DNA of 64,000 nucleotides from Clostridium sp. 'White wine YQ' (lineage in GTDB: Bacteria > Bacillota > Clostridia > Clostridiales > Clostridiaceae). Below, piece after piece: positions 7,523-16,534 of this stretch. The position numbers and the translations under genes are program-made. The stretch lies in NCBI RefSeq assembly GCF_028728205.1, contig NZ_JAQYUU010000001.1, positions 857,318-921,317 on the forward strand, given 5' to 3'. Under the pieces are notes generated by a model. It ran no database searches and was not told where the DNA came from. It worked only from the letters and a program-made list of their open reading frames with translations. How positions within the stretch are numbered: position 1 is the first letter of the stretch; each line of letters starts with the position of its first letter.

Positions 7523-8104
7523 TTGGAAAAGATTTCGTTAGATAAAGAAATAATACTCAATGCAGCAGAAGAAGTTATTCGACGTTTCGGACCAGACAAA
7601 GCGAATATTTCAGACGTAGCAAAATCATTAAAAGTTAGCCATGCTGCGCTTTATAGATATTATAATGGAAAAACTGACCTTTGGAATGCTGTTACAGAAC
7701 GATGGCTTTCAAATTTGCATGCTCATTCAGAGGATATTTTAAAAGAAGATATACCTGCAGATATTAAGCTTTTTCGTTTACTTGAGGACTTTGCGGAAGC
7801 TAAACGTCGAAGTAGCGTTAATGATCCTGAAATGTTTGCAAATTATCTTAAACTTGCCCAAAGTTCTATGAATGTAATAGAAAAAAGTATTGAAGATGGA
7901 ATAAGTAGGATTAAAGAGATTATAGAACAAGGAATTAAAGAGGGAATATTTTTTGAAGAGTTTCCCAATCAAGCAGCAATAGCTGTATATCATGCAACCA
8001 GCGCTTTTATCCATCCGAACTCATTCAAAGCTCATAATAGAAAGCAAAACATAGAATCTGTTATAAATCTTCTAATAAGAGGACTTAAAAACCCTAATAA
8101 ATGA
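7523..8104 (+). CDS. TetR-family transcriptional regulator
   Basis: The N-terminal helix-turn-helix (about residues 8-55) has the TetR signature ISDVAKSLKVSHAALYRYYNGKTDLW; the remaining 140 residues are the all-helical ligand/dimer domain. TTG at 7523 is preferred over the GTG at 7514, which is part of the GAGGTGAT ribosome binding site. It lies upstream of, and in the same direction as, an EFR1 flavodoxin-ferredoxin gene and an SDR gene. A large dyad between them (8269-8291) is a likely operator. Ligand unknown. Confidence 0.88.
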   Translation: MEKISLDKEIILNAAEEVIRRFGPDKANISDVAKSLKVSHAALYRYYNGKTDLWNAVTERWLSNLHAHSEDILKEDIPADIKLFRLLEDFAEAKRRSSVNDPEMFANYLKLAQSSMNVIEKSIEDGISRIKEIIEQGIKEGIFFEEFPNQAAIAVYHATSAFIHPNSFKAHNRKQNIESVINLLIRGLKNPNK

Positions 8105-8451
8105 ATCATTTTTAGCCCTGGACTTTCCGAATAGGATTGTTGAGGGCTTTATTTATATTTCCAAACTTTTCTCATACTTTACAAGAACTTGGTCAAGCTG
8201 ACAGAGGAAAAAACATTTTAAAAAAACATTACAGGTTACATATTTGATGTATTGTAATTTGTAATGAGTTGTGATAATATTAATATCACAAGTTACAAAA
8301 AATAAATAGTGTAACTAGTAACAAATATATAAAAAACCACTGCTTGATACTCTGAATTTGCTAGAAAATATGTGGGTTAAGACAATTATTATGTCGGGAG
8401 ACGGCACGAATCAAGATTTGAAAAATAGTAATTACTTTAGGGGGTTTTGAA
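8105..8451 (+). other. Intergenic region with terminator-like hairpin and operator-like dyads
   Basis: AGCCCT (about 8114) pairs with AGGGCT, followed by TTTATTTAT: a plausible terminator for the TetR gene. Further on lie several GTTAC/GTAAT elements and the dyad at 8269. A 26-codon frame ending at the EFR1 start has no ribosome binding site and is not called. Confidence 0.5.
8269..8291. promoter_or_regulatory. Candidate TetR operator
   Basis: TTGTGATA and TATCACAA flank a 7-base AT spacer. The symmetry extends outward to GTAAT (8261) and GTTAC (8292). Position between the TetR gene and the EFR1 gene suits a repressor site. Confidence 0.5.
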
Positions 8452-9219
8452 ATGTCAAAGAATATCATATTCTATTTTTCCGGTACTGGTAACAGTCTAA
8501 AAGTGGCAAAAGATATTGCTGCTACAATTGAAGACTGTGAGTTAATTTCAATGGGGAAATCGCACAAGTTAAGCGGTACATATGAGCGAATTGGCTTTGT
8601 GTATCCTGTTTATGGTGGAGGTTTGCCGGGGGCAGTTGAGAGGTTTGTAAAAGCACTTGACCTTGCAGAAAATAAAAGCAGCTTTATTTTTGCTGTTTGT
8701 ACAAGCGGAAGCGGGAGTGCCGGCGGTTTGACAAATATCAGCAAAACCATTGATGGCAAGGGTGGAAAACTGAGCTACGGTGAAACAGTTAGGTGCTTTT
8801 CTAATTACGTTGGTTTGTACCCCATGGGAAGTAATGCTGATACTAAAGCAAAGGCACAAGCTCAGGCCACAAAGCAAGTTATTAAAGACATTCAAAGTCT
8901 ATCTGTAAAGCCACCTTCTAAAAATAATCCAATGATACTACTTCATGGGCCTTTCATAAAGTGGCTGGCAAAAAGGGATAAAGCGTTCAATGTAAGCGAA
9001 GCTTGTAACAGCTGCGCAACCTGCAGTAAGGTTTGTCCTGTAGAAAATATAAAAATGCAAGACGGCAAGCCAATATTTTTACATCATTGCGAGCAGTGTG
9101 TTGCTTGTGTTCAGTGGTGTCCTAAACAAGCTATCAACATTAAGAATAAAACACAAAACCGTGGCCGTTATCATCACCCAGACATAACACTAGCTGATAT
9201 GATTAACAAAAAATTATAA
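8452..9219 (+). CDS. EFR1-family flavodoxin-ferredoxin fusion
   Basis: Residues 1-150 are a flavodoxin-like FMN domain with the phosphate loop SGTGNS at 10-15. Residues 185-196 (CNSCATCSKVCP) and 213-224 (CEQCVACVQWCP) are two 4Fe-4S ferredoxin motifs. The protein should shuttle electrons in the cytoplasm between an iron-sulfur donor and an FMN-linked acceptor; the partner is unknown. It is followed after 25 bases by an SDR oxidoreductase, probably one transcript. A second EFR1 gene sits at 21633. By eye this gene and the next are richer in GC than the regional background. Confidence 0.9.
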   Translation: MSKNIIFYFSGTGNSLKVAKDIAATIEDCELISMGKSHKLSGTYERIGFVYPVYGGGLPGAVERFVKALDLAENKSSFIFAVCTSGSGSAGGLTNISKTIDGKGGKLSYGETVRCFSNYVGLYPMGSNADTKAKAQAQATKQVIKDIQSLSVKPPSKNNPMILLHGPFIKWLAKRDKAFNVSEACNSCATCSKVCPVENIKMQDGKPIFLHHCEQCVACVQWCPKQAINIKNKTQNRGRYHHPDITLADMINKKL

Positions 9220-9244
9220 ATAAATTTTTAAGGAGGATTTTACT

Positions 9245-10075
9245 ATGCGTGTTTTTGTAACAGGAGCAACAGGATATATTGGTTCTGAGGTTGTACGTGA
9301 ACTTATTAATGCTGGACATAAAGTTATTGGGTTAACACGTTCAGACAATGGTGCATTAAAATTAAAGGAAGCTGGAGCCGAAGTGCATCTAGGTTCACTT
9401 GATGATCTAGATAGCCTTCGAAGTGGAGCTGCAATTGCAGATGGAGTTATTCATCTAGCATTTAAGCACGATTTCTCTGATTTTGCTGGTTCACTTGCTA
9501 CAGATTTAAAAGCAATCGAGGCTATAGGGGAAGTACTTGAGGGTACTGGCAAGCCATTTTTGACTACAGCTCATGCAAATGGTACAGCATCAGACAATGC
9601 TACTTTGGCACTTGCAAAACGTGGCGTGAGGGCATCAGTGGTGTCGCTCTCAACATCAGTACATGGGGATGGTGATAAGGGATTTGTTCCAAGATTAATC
9701 AATATTGCCCGTGAAAAAGGTTTCTCTGCATACATTGGTGACGGTTCCAACCGCTGGCCAGCAGTACATCGTAAAGATGCGGCAAGACTTTTTCGTTTAG
9801 CATTAGAAACTGCTCCGGCAGGGTCGAAGTTGGATGGGGTTGGAGATGAGGGGATACCGTTCCGTGATATTGCAAATGTAATAGGTCGTCATCTGAACTT
9901 ACCAGTAGTCAGTATTAAACGCGAGGAGGCAGAGGCTCACTTTGGTTTCCTAGGTCCTATTGCAGCTTTTGACATGCCAAGGTCAAGTGCACAGACTCAA
10001 GAACTTTTGAACTGGAGGCCAGTGCATACTACCCTGATTGAGGATCTCGAACAAGGGGACTATTTTAAAAAATGA
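9245..10075 (+). CDS. NAD(P)-dependent epimerase/SDR-type oxidoreductase
   Basis: Extended Rossmann fold beginning VFVTGATGYIGS, with the dinucleotide-binding GxxGxxG at residues 7-13. The usual catalytic YxxxK is not obvious, placing it among the atypical SDRs that modify or sense NAD(P)H-linked substrates. The length (276) is normal. AGGAGGATTTTACT provides a strong ribosome binding site. Cotranscription with the EFR1 protein suggests a redox pair under the upstream TetR regulator. Substrate cannot be inferred. Confidence 0.85.
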   Translation: MRVFVTGATGYIGSEVVRELINAGHKVIGLTRSDNGALKLKEAGAEVHLGSLDDLDSLRSGAAIADGVIHLAFKHDFSDFAGSLATDLKAIEAIGEVLEGTGKPFLTTAHANGTASDNATLALAKRGVRASVVSLSTSVHGDGDKGFVPRLINIAREKGFSAYIGDGSNRWPAVHRKDAARLFRLALETAPAGSKLDGVGDEGIPFRDIANVIGRHLNLPVVSIKREEAEAHFGFLGPIAAFDMPRSSAQTQELLNWRPVHTTLIEDLEQGDYFKK

Positions 10076-10140
10076 TTTAGTGACAAATGCTACTAATCAT
10101 GACTAATGAATGAAGAACTTCGTATTTTATATATAGAAAA

Positions 10141-10178
10141 AATTACTACAGAGAAAGTTTCTCTGTAGTAATTTTTTT
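10141..10178. terminator. Bidirectional terminator between SDR and GH31 genes
   Basis: AATTACTACAGAGAAA (10141-10156) pairs with TTTCTCTGTAGTAATT, followed by TTTTTT on the plus strand and by a T-run (from the plus-strand A-run) on the minus strand. It serves both convergent genes. Confidence 0.85.
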
Positions 10179-10233
10179 ATCAAGTCTAATATATTAAGAT
10201 TTTGGTTTTTGGAATTACTTATCTATAATAATC

Positions 10234-13200
10234 CTATTCACTTTTACCTGACCAGATTTTAATAATTGCATCTGCATCAGCATTTAAGACTGTTTTAGCA
10301 TTTTTCCCTACGTTTATAGCCCAAACATCGTTGTTAAGGTGTTTTTTGAAGTCCTGCATTTGTTTTATAGCATTGTCTTTCCTTCCCTTATCAAGCTGAT
10401 GCTGCGCTTGGTTAAGACTGTTGTTAAGTTGAACTATTATTGGTCCACAGAGTTCATCTGTTTTAATATAGTTACATATGAGACTTCTCATAGAAGTTAT
10501 ACTTGTTGTCACTCTAAATGAGAAGTTATCCTCAAGAGTGTTGCCAGCATTGTCTTTAGCCGTTATAACAGCTGTATAGCTTCCTGGTTTTCCAATGAAG
10601 TCTAGTGTTAATTTGGTCTGAGTTTTAGGATCAATAGTATAGGTCTTATCTCCAATGACAAGTTGTGCTGAATCAATACCTGAGAGATTATCCCAAATGC
10701 TAAAGGTCAGTGGAAGATTATCATCAAACACTGCAGTTTTATTTATTACTTCTCCATTTAAGGTAAAGTTGTATGCTGGAGGAGTTTTATCCACCATAAC
10801 GCTGATGGTGTCTGTTTTGGTTACCCCACGCAAAGTTACAGATACCGTAATGTTTGTTTTTCCTTCTCCTATTCCTGAAACAACTCCATTATTATCAACT
10901 GATGCTATCAATTTATTATCACTGCGGTATATTATTGTGCTGTGGCTTAAGTCTGTTTGACTGCCATCAGTTAAAACTCCACTTACTGACAATTTTGCTG
11001 TGTCTCCAGGCTTTAAAATAAATTTATCAGCAGTGAGAGTGATCTTATCTAGTGGTGGCACATATTTTACAGTGACTTTTGAAGTTACCTTTAAATCAAT
11101 TGGAGTATCAGGCTGTTCTACATCTTCTGGTAGAGTGAAGGTGCCTGTTGCAGTCAACTGACCAGCCTTGCTGCTGTCAAAGTCTTCTATGCTCCAGTTT
11201 AGAGGAACTTCATAAACCTGCCCCCAATTGTCAGTAATAGTAGTGGTTTTAGAAAGGGTTAAAAGGGCTTCTTCCATACTAGTACCGCTTTCTATTTCTA
11301 TATCAGGAACTGGCTGTATTTTTTCAAGGAGATTTTTTAACGGTGATAGGGTAGCTCCTTGAATAGAAGTATTTCCTCCTTCCATGTCATTTGTATATCT
11401 TACTGTTACAGTTTGAGCTTTAAACCCACTGCCAGGTATGAAATCTACAGTCCAGCAAGTATAGCCGTTGCCATTTGGAGAACTGAAATATTCAATAACA
11501 GGTTTTGATTTGCCATCTTCAGAAATAACCTCAAATTTTCCGTCATTTCTCCAGGTGGTTGTATAAACTTTTAATCTGCTTGGCTTGTCAACTTTCACCT
11601 TGATTTCAGATCCTTTGTTTGCACCCCATACATATACTGCTTGAGTCGCATTATCAGCGCTCTGAACAGGGGCGCCATCGTTCCAGGACATATTTATCTG
11701 TGAATCCCCCAAACGATTCTTACCTGCAGAGCTGATAAGATCTCCTATAAGCTGAGCTCCGCTCTTATAATTGTAGGAATTTGCATCATTCAGACCATAA
11801 TGGGCCCAAGAGGTTGTACCTTCCTGAGATAAGTTAACTTTTCCAGTAAAGGCTTCTCCATGGCCTGTAATATAATCTTTTTGAGTAGGGTCCACTGCTG
11901 CAAGAGTTGCTCCCTGTATAGACGTGTTTCCGCCATATACATAGGTGCTATCAGTAGTATACCGAATGTATAATCTCTGTTTACCGACCTTACTGCTATC
12001 CGGATTTAAATCCAATGTCCACATATTATATTCGTTACCAGCAGGGGAGTCATAATATGCAACTGCAGGTTGTGTGACTCCATCCTTATTAACGTACTCA
12101 ATAGGTATCTTCAAGCCGTTTTCATCCTCTTTGAATACCTCAAGCTTACCTTTTGCTTTCCAAGTAGTGGTATAAACCTTCAATCTCTGTGTTTCATGAG
12201 ATGTAAGATCTACCGTAAACTCTGAAGCATTACCAGGATTGCGGATAAAGGATGAATTTATTACTCCGTCAGCCTTTTTCACTGGAGCGCCATCATTCCA
12301 TGACATGGTGATTCTTGAATCCAACACCTGTTCAAGGCCTGCGTTTCCAATGACTTTTAGCTCACTAATCTGGTCATTTCCGTTTTTATGATTGAAACCA
12401 GTTGCACTTCCTAGGCCATATTGAGCCCATGCAATTTTTCCTTCTTCAGTTAGGTTAACAGCTTCTTTAAATAATTTTCCTTTAAAATCATTAACCTCGA
12501 TTTTAGGATTTACAAGGGTAAGCTTATCTATAGCTGTTTTTAATGCCTTTGTTGCTGCATCTACCTCTATCTGTGAAGGGTCAGCACTATTATTCACTGA
12601 TATTGCTGTATTACGAGTGTTCATTAATGCTTCCCAAGAATCTTTTGTATAATCTTCCTCAGAAGCTGATTGTAATATTTTATCTGCTTCGCTTAGTACT
12701 GATACTAAGCTGGATTTATCAGCGTTATTTGCTTCTACAGAGTAGGTTACTTCTATTACTCTTTTATCTGATACTGCTGCCTTGGGCACTACCACCTCAA
12801 CAATATCACCATCACGTGAACCGCCATTGTTTACGAAAGGCATTGCATTTTCATCTTTGGTTTTAATTGAAAATTCAGTATTTACACCATCTACAGTAAC
12901 GGATTTTGGAATAGGATTTTTCCATTCCGCAGTTTTATGCAGTCTTACTACCCATGAACGTTCACTTATGGCTCCATTAAAGGTTCCCTGAGCAGGGTCT
13001 ATATTTACAGTGATTTTCTTAGTAGCATTGTCTACTTTGGCGTTCATTTCAGTAGTTCTAAAAGCTCCATCTTTATAGTCATTACTCTTTGTGTCGTCCT
13101 CATATAGCTGTCCTTTTGCCTCATTAACAACACTTGGATATAAGTCTAAAGTAACAGGATCCCATGGTTTTTCTCCGGTATATGACATTTCCGGAGCAAG

Positions 13201-15411
13201 TGGTACCATGGTTCCAGCTTTGATATACATTGGCATTTTATCAATTGGAACATTAGCAGTGATAGTCTGAGGGCCTGTTATTATGTTTCCGCTCCAGGCA
13301 TCAATCCAGTTCCCTTCCGGAATCCATAAGGTTCTGGTAGCGTTCATGCTTGGGGTCGCAGCTCTCCATTTTAGACTAATTAGCGCATTTCTGGAACCTT
13401 CATTATATTCTATCTTGATAGAATGGGTTGTACCTTTAGCTAATGAGACATTTGCATCAAGTGTTGATGAATCATGAGGTCCCCATGCGTCTATCACAAG
13501 CTTGTCATCTATATACATACGGACTCCATCATCAATAGTGGTAGCCAAAATTGCATCCTGGTCTCCTACGGTAATATTTCCTGTCCATCTAGCGCTAAAG
13601 TTATCTGCTGGTACTCCACTTGCAGGGCTGTTGGTTCCCCAATTAAAATTCACTGAACTGTCAGTTCTGGTCAAAACCGGGCTGCCTGATAAATCACTAT
13701 TTGCATAATATTCACCCTTAAGGCCCATTGAACCATCGCTTGTTTTTAGCCAGTCAGATGGAACAACATTATAACCGCTGGTTTCGTCCAATACAGGTGC
13801 TACAAGTATTCCATCTCCTAAAAGGTATTGAGTATTGCTACTTGCTTCTTTGTAACCAGGGTAATAAAAATCGCAGCGTCTTAGCATAGGCATTCCTGTA
13901 TCATAGCTTTCTCTTGCTAGTGAATAGAAAAGTGGGAGTAAGCGGTATCTCATTTTAACAAAATCTCGTGTTATATTCTCTGCAGTTTCTCCAAAAGTCC
14001 AGGGCATTCTTGTTAAATTTAACGTACAGTGAGGCCTTGTTATAGGAGAAAGAGCACCATATTGAAGCCATCTTATATATCCTTCAGGGGTAGGGTTTGA
14101 TGTATGTCCACCTAAATCAGCACTGATGTATGGATAGGCTGCATACATACCACTATAAACTGCATTATCAACCTCTCGCTGCAAGGATGCAAAGTCAGGT
14201 TGGATATCACCAGTCCACTGAATTGGGTAACGGTGTGATGCAATTGATGGAGCGGTGTTGCGGTATCCATTGTCTATTCCATCTACATTAGCCATAATCA
14301 TGGAACGTTTGTTTTTATTAACGTCCGCGGTAATCCCATTATACATATACATTCCCCAGGTCTCTTTCACAAGACCAGTTGGTGGAGTTAATGCAACACT
14401 CCAGTTCCTGTCATACCACCAGGTATCTAGTCCTTTATCAAGTAAGCTTCTGAGTCCATTGTTTCGGAAAGTAACTTCCTTGGTATCCAATGCGCCTGCC
14501 ACAGGTTCTGGATGGTCATTGAACATAACACTTACATTCTTGTCATGGGCCTCGCTTAAGAACTTAGTCATATCTGGAAAGCAATCAGTGGCTATATCAT
14601 ACCCAGTTGAACCATTTACACGCCAATCAGTATCAATAACCAGATTATCAAGTGGAATGTCATGTGCCCTGTAGTCATCTATTTGCTTTAGTGCTGAGTC
14701 CTCAGTATATTTGTACCAACGACTGTCCCAGTATCCTAAAGCACTGAGTGGTACCATATCTGTATGTCCTGTAAGGTCTAAAAAATCTTTTCGAAGCTGT
14801 TTGCCATCTCCATTGGGCAAAAATACATACATATCAGGAGCATTGTTGTTCAAATCCCAGCCATTGTTAACGGTTTCAGTTGGAGCTAGATTATAGCCCC
14901 ATTCTGCTGGTACCATTCTAGGGTTGTCGGCAATTGCCCAAGCCATGGTTTTTTCGCTTATTGTGGGTAGCCAAACCTTTTCACTTGGCAGTGAGGTGTA
15001 GGTCCAAATCTTAGTTCCATCTGGTTTTGTGATGTCAATACCAGTTAGAGACGTTGCTCCCTGTGGTACTTTCACAATAAATTGGGATGTGTTTATATAT
15101 TCGTAGCCGTCAACTGTTGTCCGTGTACACTCTGTCCCGGACCAGGAACGGTTCACAATAAAATACGTCTTGCGGTCTTCAAACCCCTTTGTCCCCTTTA
15201 CTTCTAGTCTTACAAGGGTTGAAGACAAAACCTGTACCCTGACATTCCCTATGATGATTCCTGTTTTAGCTTCTTCAGAAGATACTTTGACTCCGACACT
15301 CGAATTTAACTGTCCTGTTGCATATGATTTGATTACGTATACATTGGTGAGCGCGAAGAAAAGCACAATCAGAAATGCTATGTGCCGTTTCAGTTTTCCT
15401 TTTAAATTCAT
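10234..15411 (-). CDS. Large secreted GH31 glycoside hydrolase with PA14, FIVAR, Ig-like and FIMAH domains
   Basis: 1725 residues. Signal peptide 1-31. GH31 N-domain and barrel to about 550, with probable nucleophile D334 (WWYDRNW) and acid/base D402 (WTGD). A PA14 domain at about 562-685 is inserted into the C-terminal beta-sandwich region (690-890). FIVAR follows at 898-967, then two related beta-rich modules (974-1170, 1180-1354) sharing SWNDGAPV and LKVYTTTW, Ig-like modules (1360-1450, Big_2-like 1455-1540, 1541-1635) and a C-terminal FIMAH domain (1637-1725). No LPxTG or SLH anchor is visible. It cleaves alpha-glycosides outside the cell, probably on polymeric or mucin-type glycans. Whether it is an alpha-glucosidase, xylosidase or alpha-N-acetylgalactosaminidase cannot be decided. 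A strong GGGGGGGA site precedes the ATG. Confidence 0.92.
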   Translation of the reverse strand: MNLKGKLKRHIAFLIVLFFALTNVYVIKSYATGQLNSSVGVKVSSEEAKTGIIIGNVRVQVLSSTLVRLEVKGTKGFEDRKTYFIVNRSWSGTECTRTTVDGYEYINTSQFIVKVPQGATSLTGIDITKPDGTKIWTYTSLPSEKVWLPTISEKTMAWAIADNPRMVPAEWGYNLAPTETVNNGWDLNNNAPDMYVFLPNGDGKQLRKDFLDLTGHTDMVPLSALGYWDSRWYKYTEDSALKQIDDYRAHDIPLDNLVIDTDWRVNGSTGYDIATDCFPDMTKFLSEAHDKNVSVMFNDHPEPVAGALDTKEVTFRNNGLRSLLDKGLDTWWYDRNWSVALTPPTGLVKETWGMYMYNGITADVNKNKRSMIMANVDGIDNGYRNTAPSIASHRYPIQWTGDIQPDFASLQREVDNAVYSGMYAAYPYISADLGGHTSNPTPEGYIRWLQYGALSPITRPHCTLNLTRMPWTFGETAENITRDFVKMRYRLLPLFYSLARESYDTGMPMLRRCDFYYPGYKEASSNTQYLLGDGILVAPVLDETSGYNVVPSDWLKTSDGSMGLKGEYYANSDLSGSPVLTRTDSSVNFNWGTNSPASGVPADNFSARWTGNITVGDQDAILATTIDDGVRMYIDDKLVIDAWGPHDSSTLDANVSLAKGTTHSIKIEYNEGSRNALISLKWRAATPSMNATRTLWIPEGNWIDAWSGNIITGPQTITANVPIDKMPMYIKAGTMVPLAPEMSYTGEKPWDPVTLDLYPSVVNEAKGQLYEDDTKSNDYKDGAFRTTEMNAKVDNATKKITVNIDPAQGTFNGAISERSWVVRLHKTAEWKNPIPKSVTVDGVNTEFSIKTKDENAMPFVNNGGSRDGDIVEVVVPKAAVSDKRVIEVTYSVEANNADKSSLVSVLSEADKILQSASEEDYTKDSWEALMNTRNTAISVNNSADPSQIEVDAATKALKTAIDKLTLVNPKIEVNDFKGKLFKEAVNLTEEGKIAWAQYGLGSATGFNHKNGNDQISELKVIGNAGLEQVLDSRITMSWNDGAPVKKADGVINSSFIRNPGNASEFTVDLTSHETQRLKVYTTTWKAKGKLEVFKEDENGLKIPIEYVNKDGVTQPAVAYYDSPAGNEYNMWTLDLNPDSSKVGKQRLYIRYTTDSTYVYGGNTSIQGATLAAVDPTQKDYITGHGEAFTGKVNLSQEGTTSWAHYGLNDANSYNYKSGAQLIGDLISSAGKNRLGDSQINMSWNDGAPVQSADNATQAVYVWGANKGSEIKVKVDKPSRLKVYTTTWRNDGKFEVISEDGKSKPVIEYFSSPNGNGYTCWTVDFIPGSGFKAQTVTVRYTNDMEGGNTSIQGATLSPLKNLLEKIQPVPDIEIESGTSMEEALLTLSKTTTITDNWGQVYEVPLNWSIEDFDSSKAGQLTATGTFTLPEDVEQPDTPIDLKVTSKVTVKYVPPLDKITLTADKFILKPGDTAKLSVSGVLTDGSQTDLSHSTIIYRSDNKLIASVDNNGVVSGIGEGKTNITVSVTLRGVTKTDTISVMVDKTPPAYNFTLNGEVINKTAVFDDNLPLTFSIWDNLSGIDSAQLVIGDKTYTIDPKTQTKLTLDFIGKPGSYTAVITAKDNAGNTLEDNFSFRVTTSITSMRSLICNYIKTDELCGPIIVQLNNSLNQAQHQLDKGRKDNAIKQMQDFKKHLNNDVWAINVGKNAKTVLNADADAIIKIWSGKSE

Positions 15412-15656
15412 TTTTACTTATCCCCCCCTAATTAAAGTGTAAAGTTACATAAAACACCTCCTTCCATATATTTCCATTATAGCAGTGGGCACTGCCACCT
15501 TCAAGTGAGATTTTATGTATTCTTAAAAGGCGTTATGTTGACTCATCAAAGGAATAAATGGACAATTTTTATTTAGGAATTAAGCACAGGGGATGTCTCT
15601 AAAAAGTGATTAATGTTATTATTGATAGGTAATGGGAATGATTTTGAGAGGGGATA

Positions 15657-16232
15657 ATGAAATTGAAATTTTGTGTCTTGATGGCTAGTCCTAGATTAAA
15701 AGGAAATACAGTTGAATTGTTAAAACCATTTTTAGCTGAACTTGAAAATAATAAGGCTGATGTTAAATACATCTGCTTGTCAGAAAAACATATTTTGCCT
15801 TGCAAAGGGTGCTATGCCTGTCAGAATATAAGTGATAAATATGGTTGCATACAACAAGATGATGTATTGGAAATTATGGAAGAAATAATTGCCTGTGATT
15901 GTATCGTTTTGGCTACACCTATATATTCATGGTATTGCACAGCACCTATGAAGGCTTTGCTTGATAGGCATTATGGACTTAATAAGTTCTACGGTAGAGC
16001 TAAAGGTTCTTTATGGGAAGGTAAAAAGGTGGCAATAATAGCTACACATGGATATGATGCAGAATATGGTGCAGGTCCTTTTGAAACTGGCATAAAGAGA
16101 TTATGTGAACATTCAAATTTAGAATATATGGGGATGTATTCTGTCCGAGATGAGGACAACATAGCATCATTTCAAACAGTGGATGCAAAGAATGGTGCAA
16201 GAATATTTGCAAGGAAGTTGCTCGCAAAATGA
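15657..16232 (+). CDS. Iron-sulfur flavoprotein-like NAD(P)H-dependent oxidoreductase
   Basis: Flavodoxin-like FMN reductase fold, with the N-terminal ASPRLKGNT phosphate-binding loop and the ATPIYSWYCTAPMKALLDR segment typical of the family. Cysteines 49, 52, 55 and 64 (C-x2-C-x2-C-x8-C) match the compact 4Fe-4S motif of iron-sulfur flavoproteins such as Isf, which are found mainly in anaerobes. The protein is a cytoplasmic electron carrier or reductase of quinones, peroxide or oxygen. ATG at 15657 follows GAGAGGGGA. It is followed by a terminator, so it is a single-gene transcript. Confidence 0.88.
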   Translation: MKLKFCVLMASPRLKGNTVELLKPFLAELENNKADVKYICLSEKHILPCKGCYACQNISDKYGCIQQDDVLEIMEEIIACDCIVLATPIYSWYCTAPMKALLDRHYGLNKFYGRAKGSLWEGKKVAIIATHGYDAEYGAGPFETGIKRLCEHSNLEYMGMYSVRDEDNIASFQTVDAKNGARIFARKLLAK

Positions 16233-16298
16233 TGATGATGTTTTATTTCCGTATACTATTAGAAGAATAATTGGAGAAGTAAAGATTAAATAGATAAG

Positions 16299-16342
16299 GC
16301 AGTACTTGAAATCAGGAATTGTGATGTTCAAGTACTGCTTTT
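16299..16342 (+). terminator. Terminator after the flavoprotein gene
   Basis: GCAGTACTTGAA (16299-16310) pairs with TTCAAGTACTGC (16327-16338), then TTTT. The rest of the spacer 16343-16534 holds only a 22-codon frame (16361-16429) without a ribosome binding site. Confidence 0.8.
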
Positions 16343-16534
16343 GCATATTATAGCAGTGAAATGATTAACTTTATTACAGAACTGTTTAGTTCCTTGAGAG
16401 AAAAAGATAAAGCGATATATAATATTTAGAGAAGTTTAGGATAATAAAGATTTCTTCAAAGTATAGGTGTACAACAAGAATTTGAAGTTAAGTGAATTAT
16501 AAATTTTAATAATAAAAAATAGGAGGTAATTAGT

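Noticed and set aside
8370..8450. 26-codon frame ending at the EFR1 start
   Set aside because: No ribosome binding site, and it lies in the likely leader of the EFR1 transcript.
12543..12991. Open frames on the plus strand within the GH31 gene
   Set aside because: They mirror the codon pattern of the long minus-strand gene, lack ribosome binding sites and have low-complexity composition (Leu- or Ser-rich).
16361..16429. 22-codon frame MINFITELFSSLREK
   Set aside because: Protein-like reading but no ribosome binding site and no continuation; not called as a gene.
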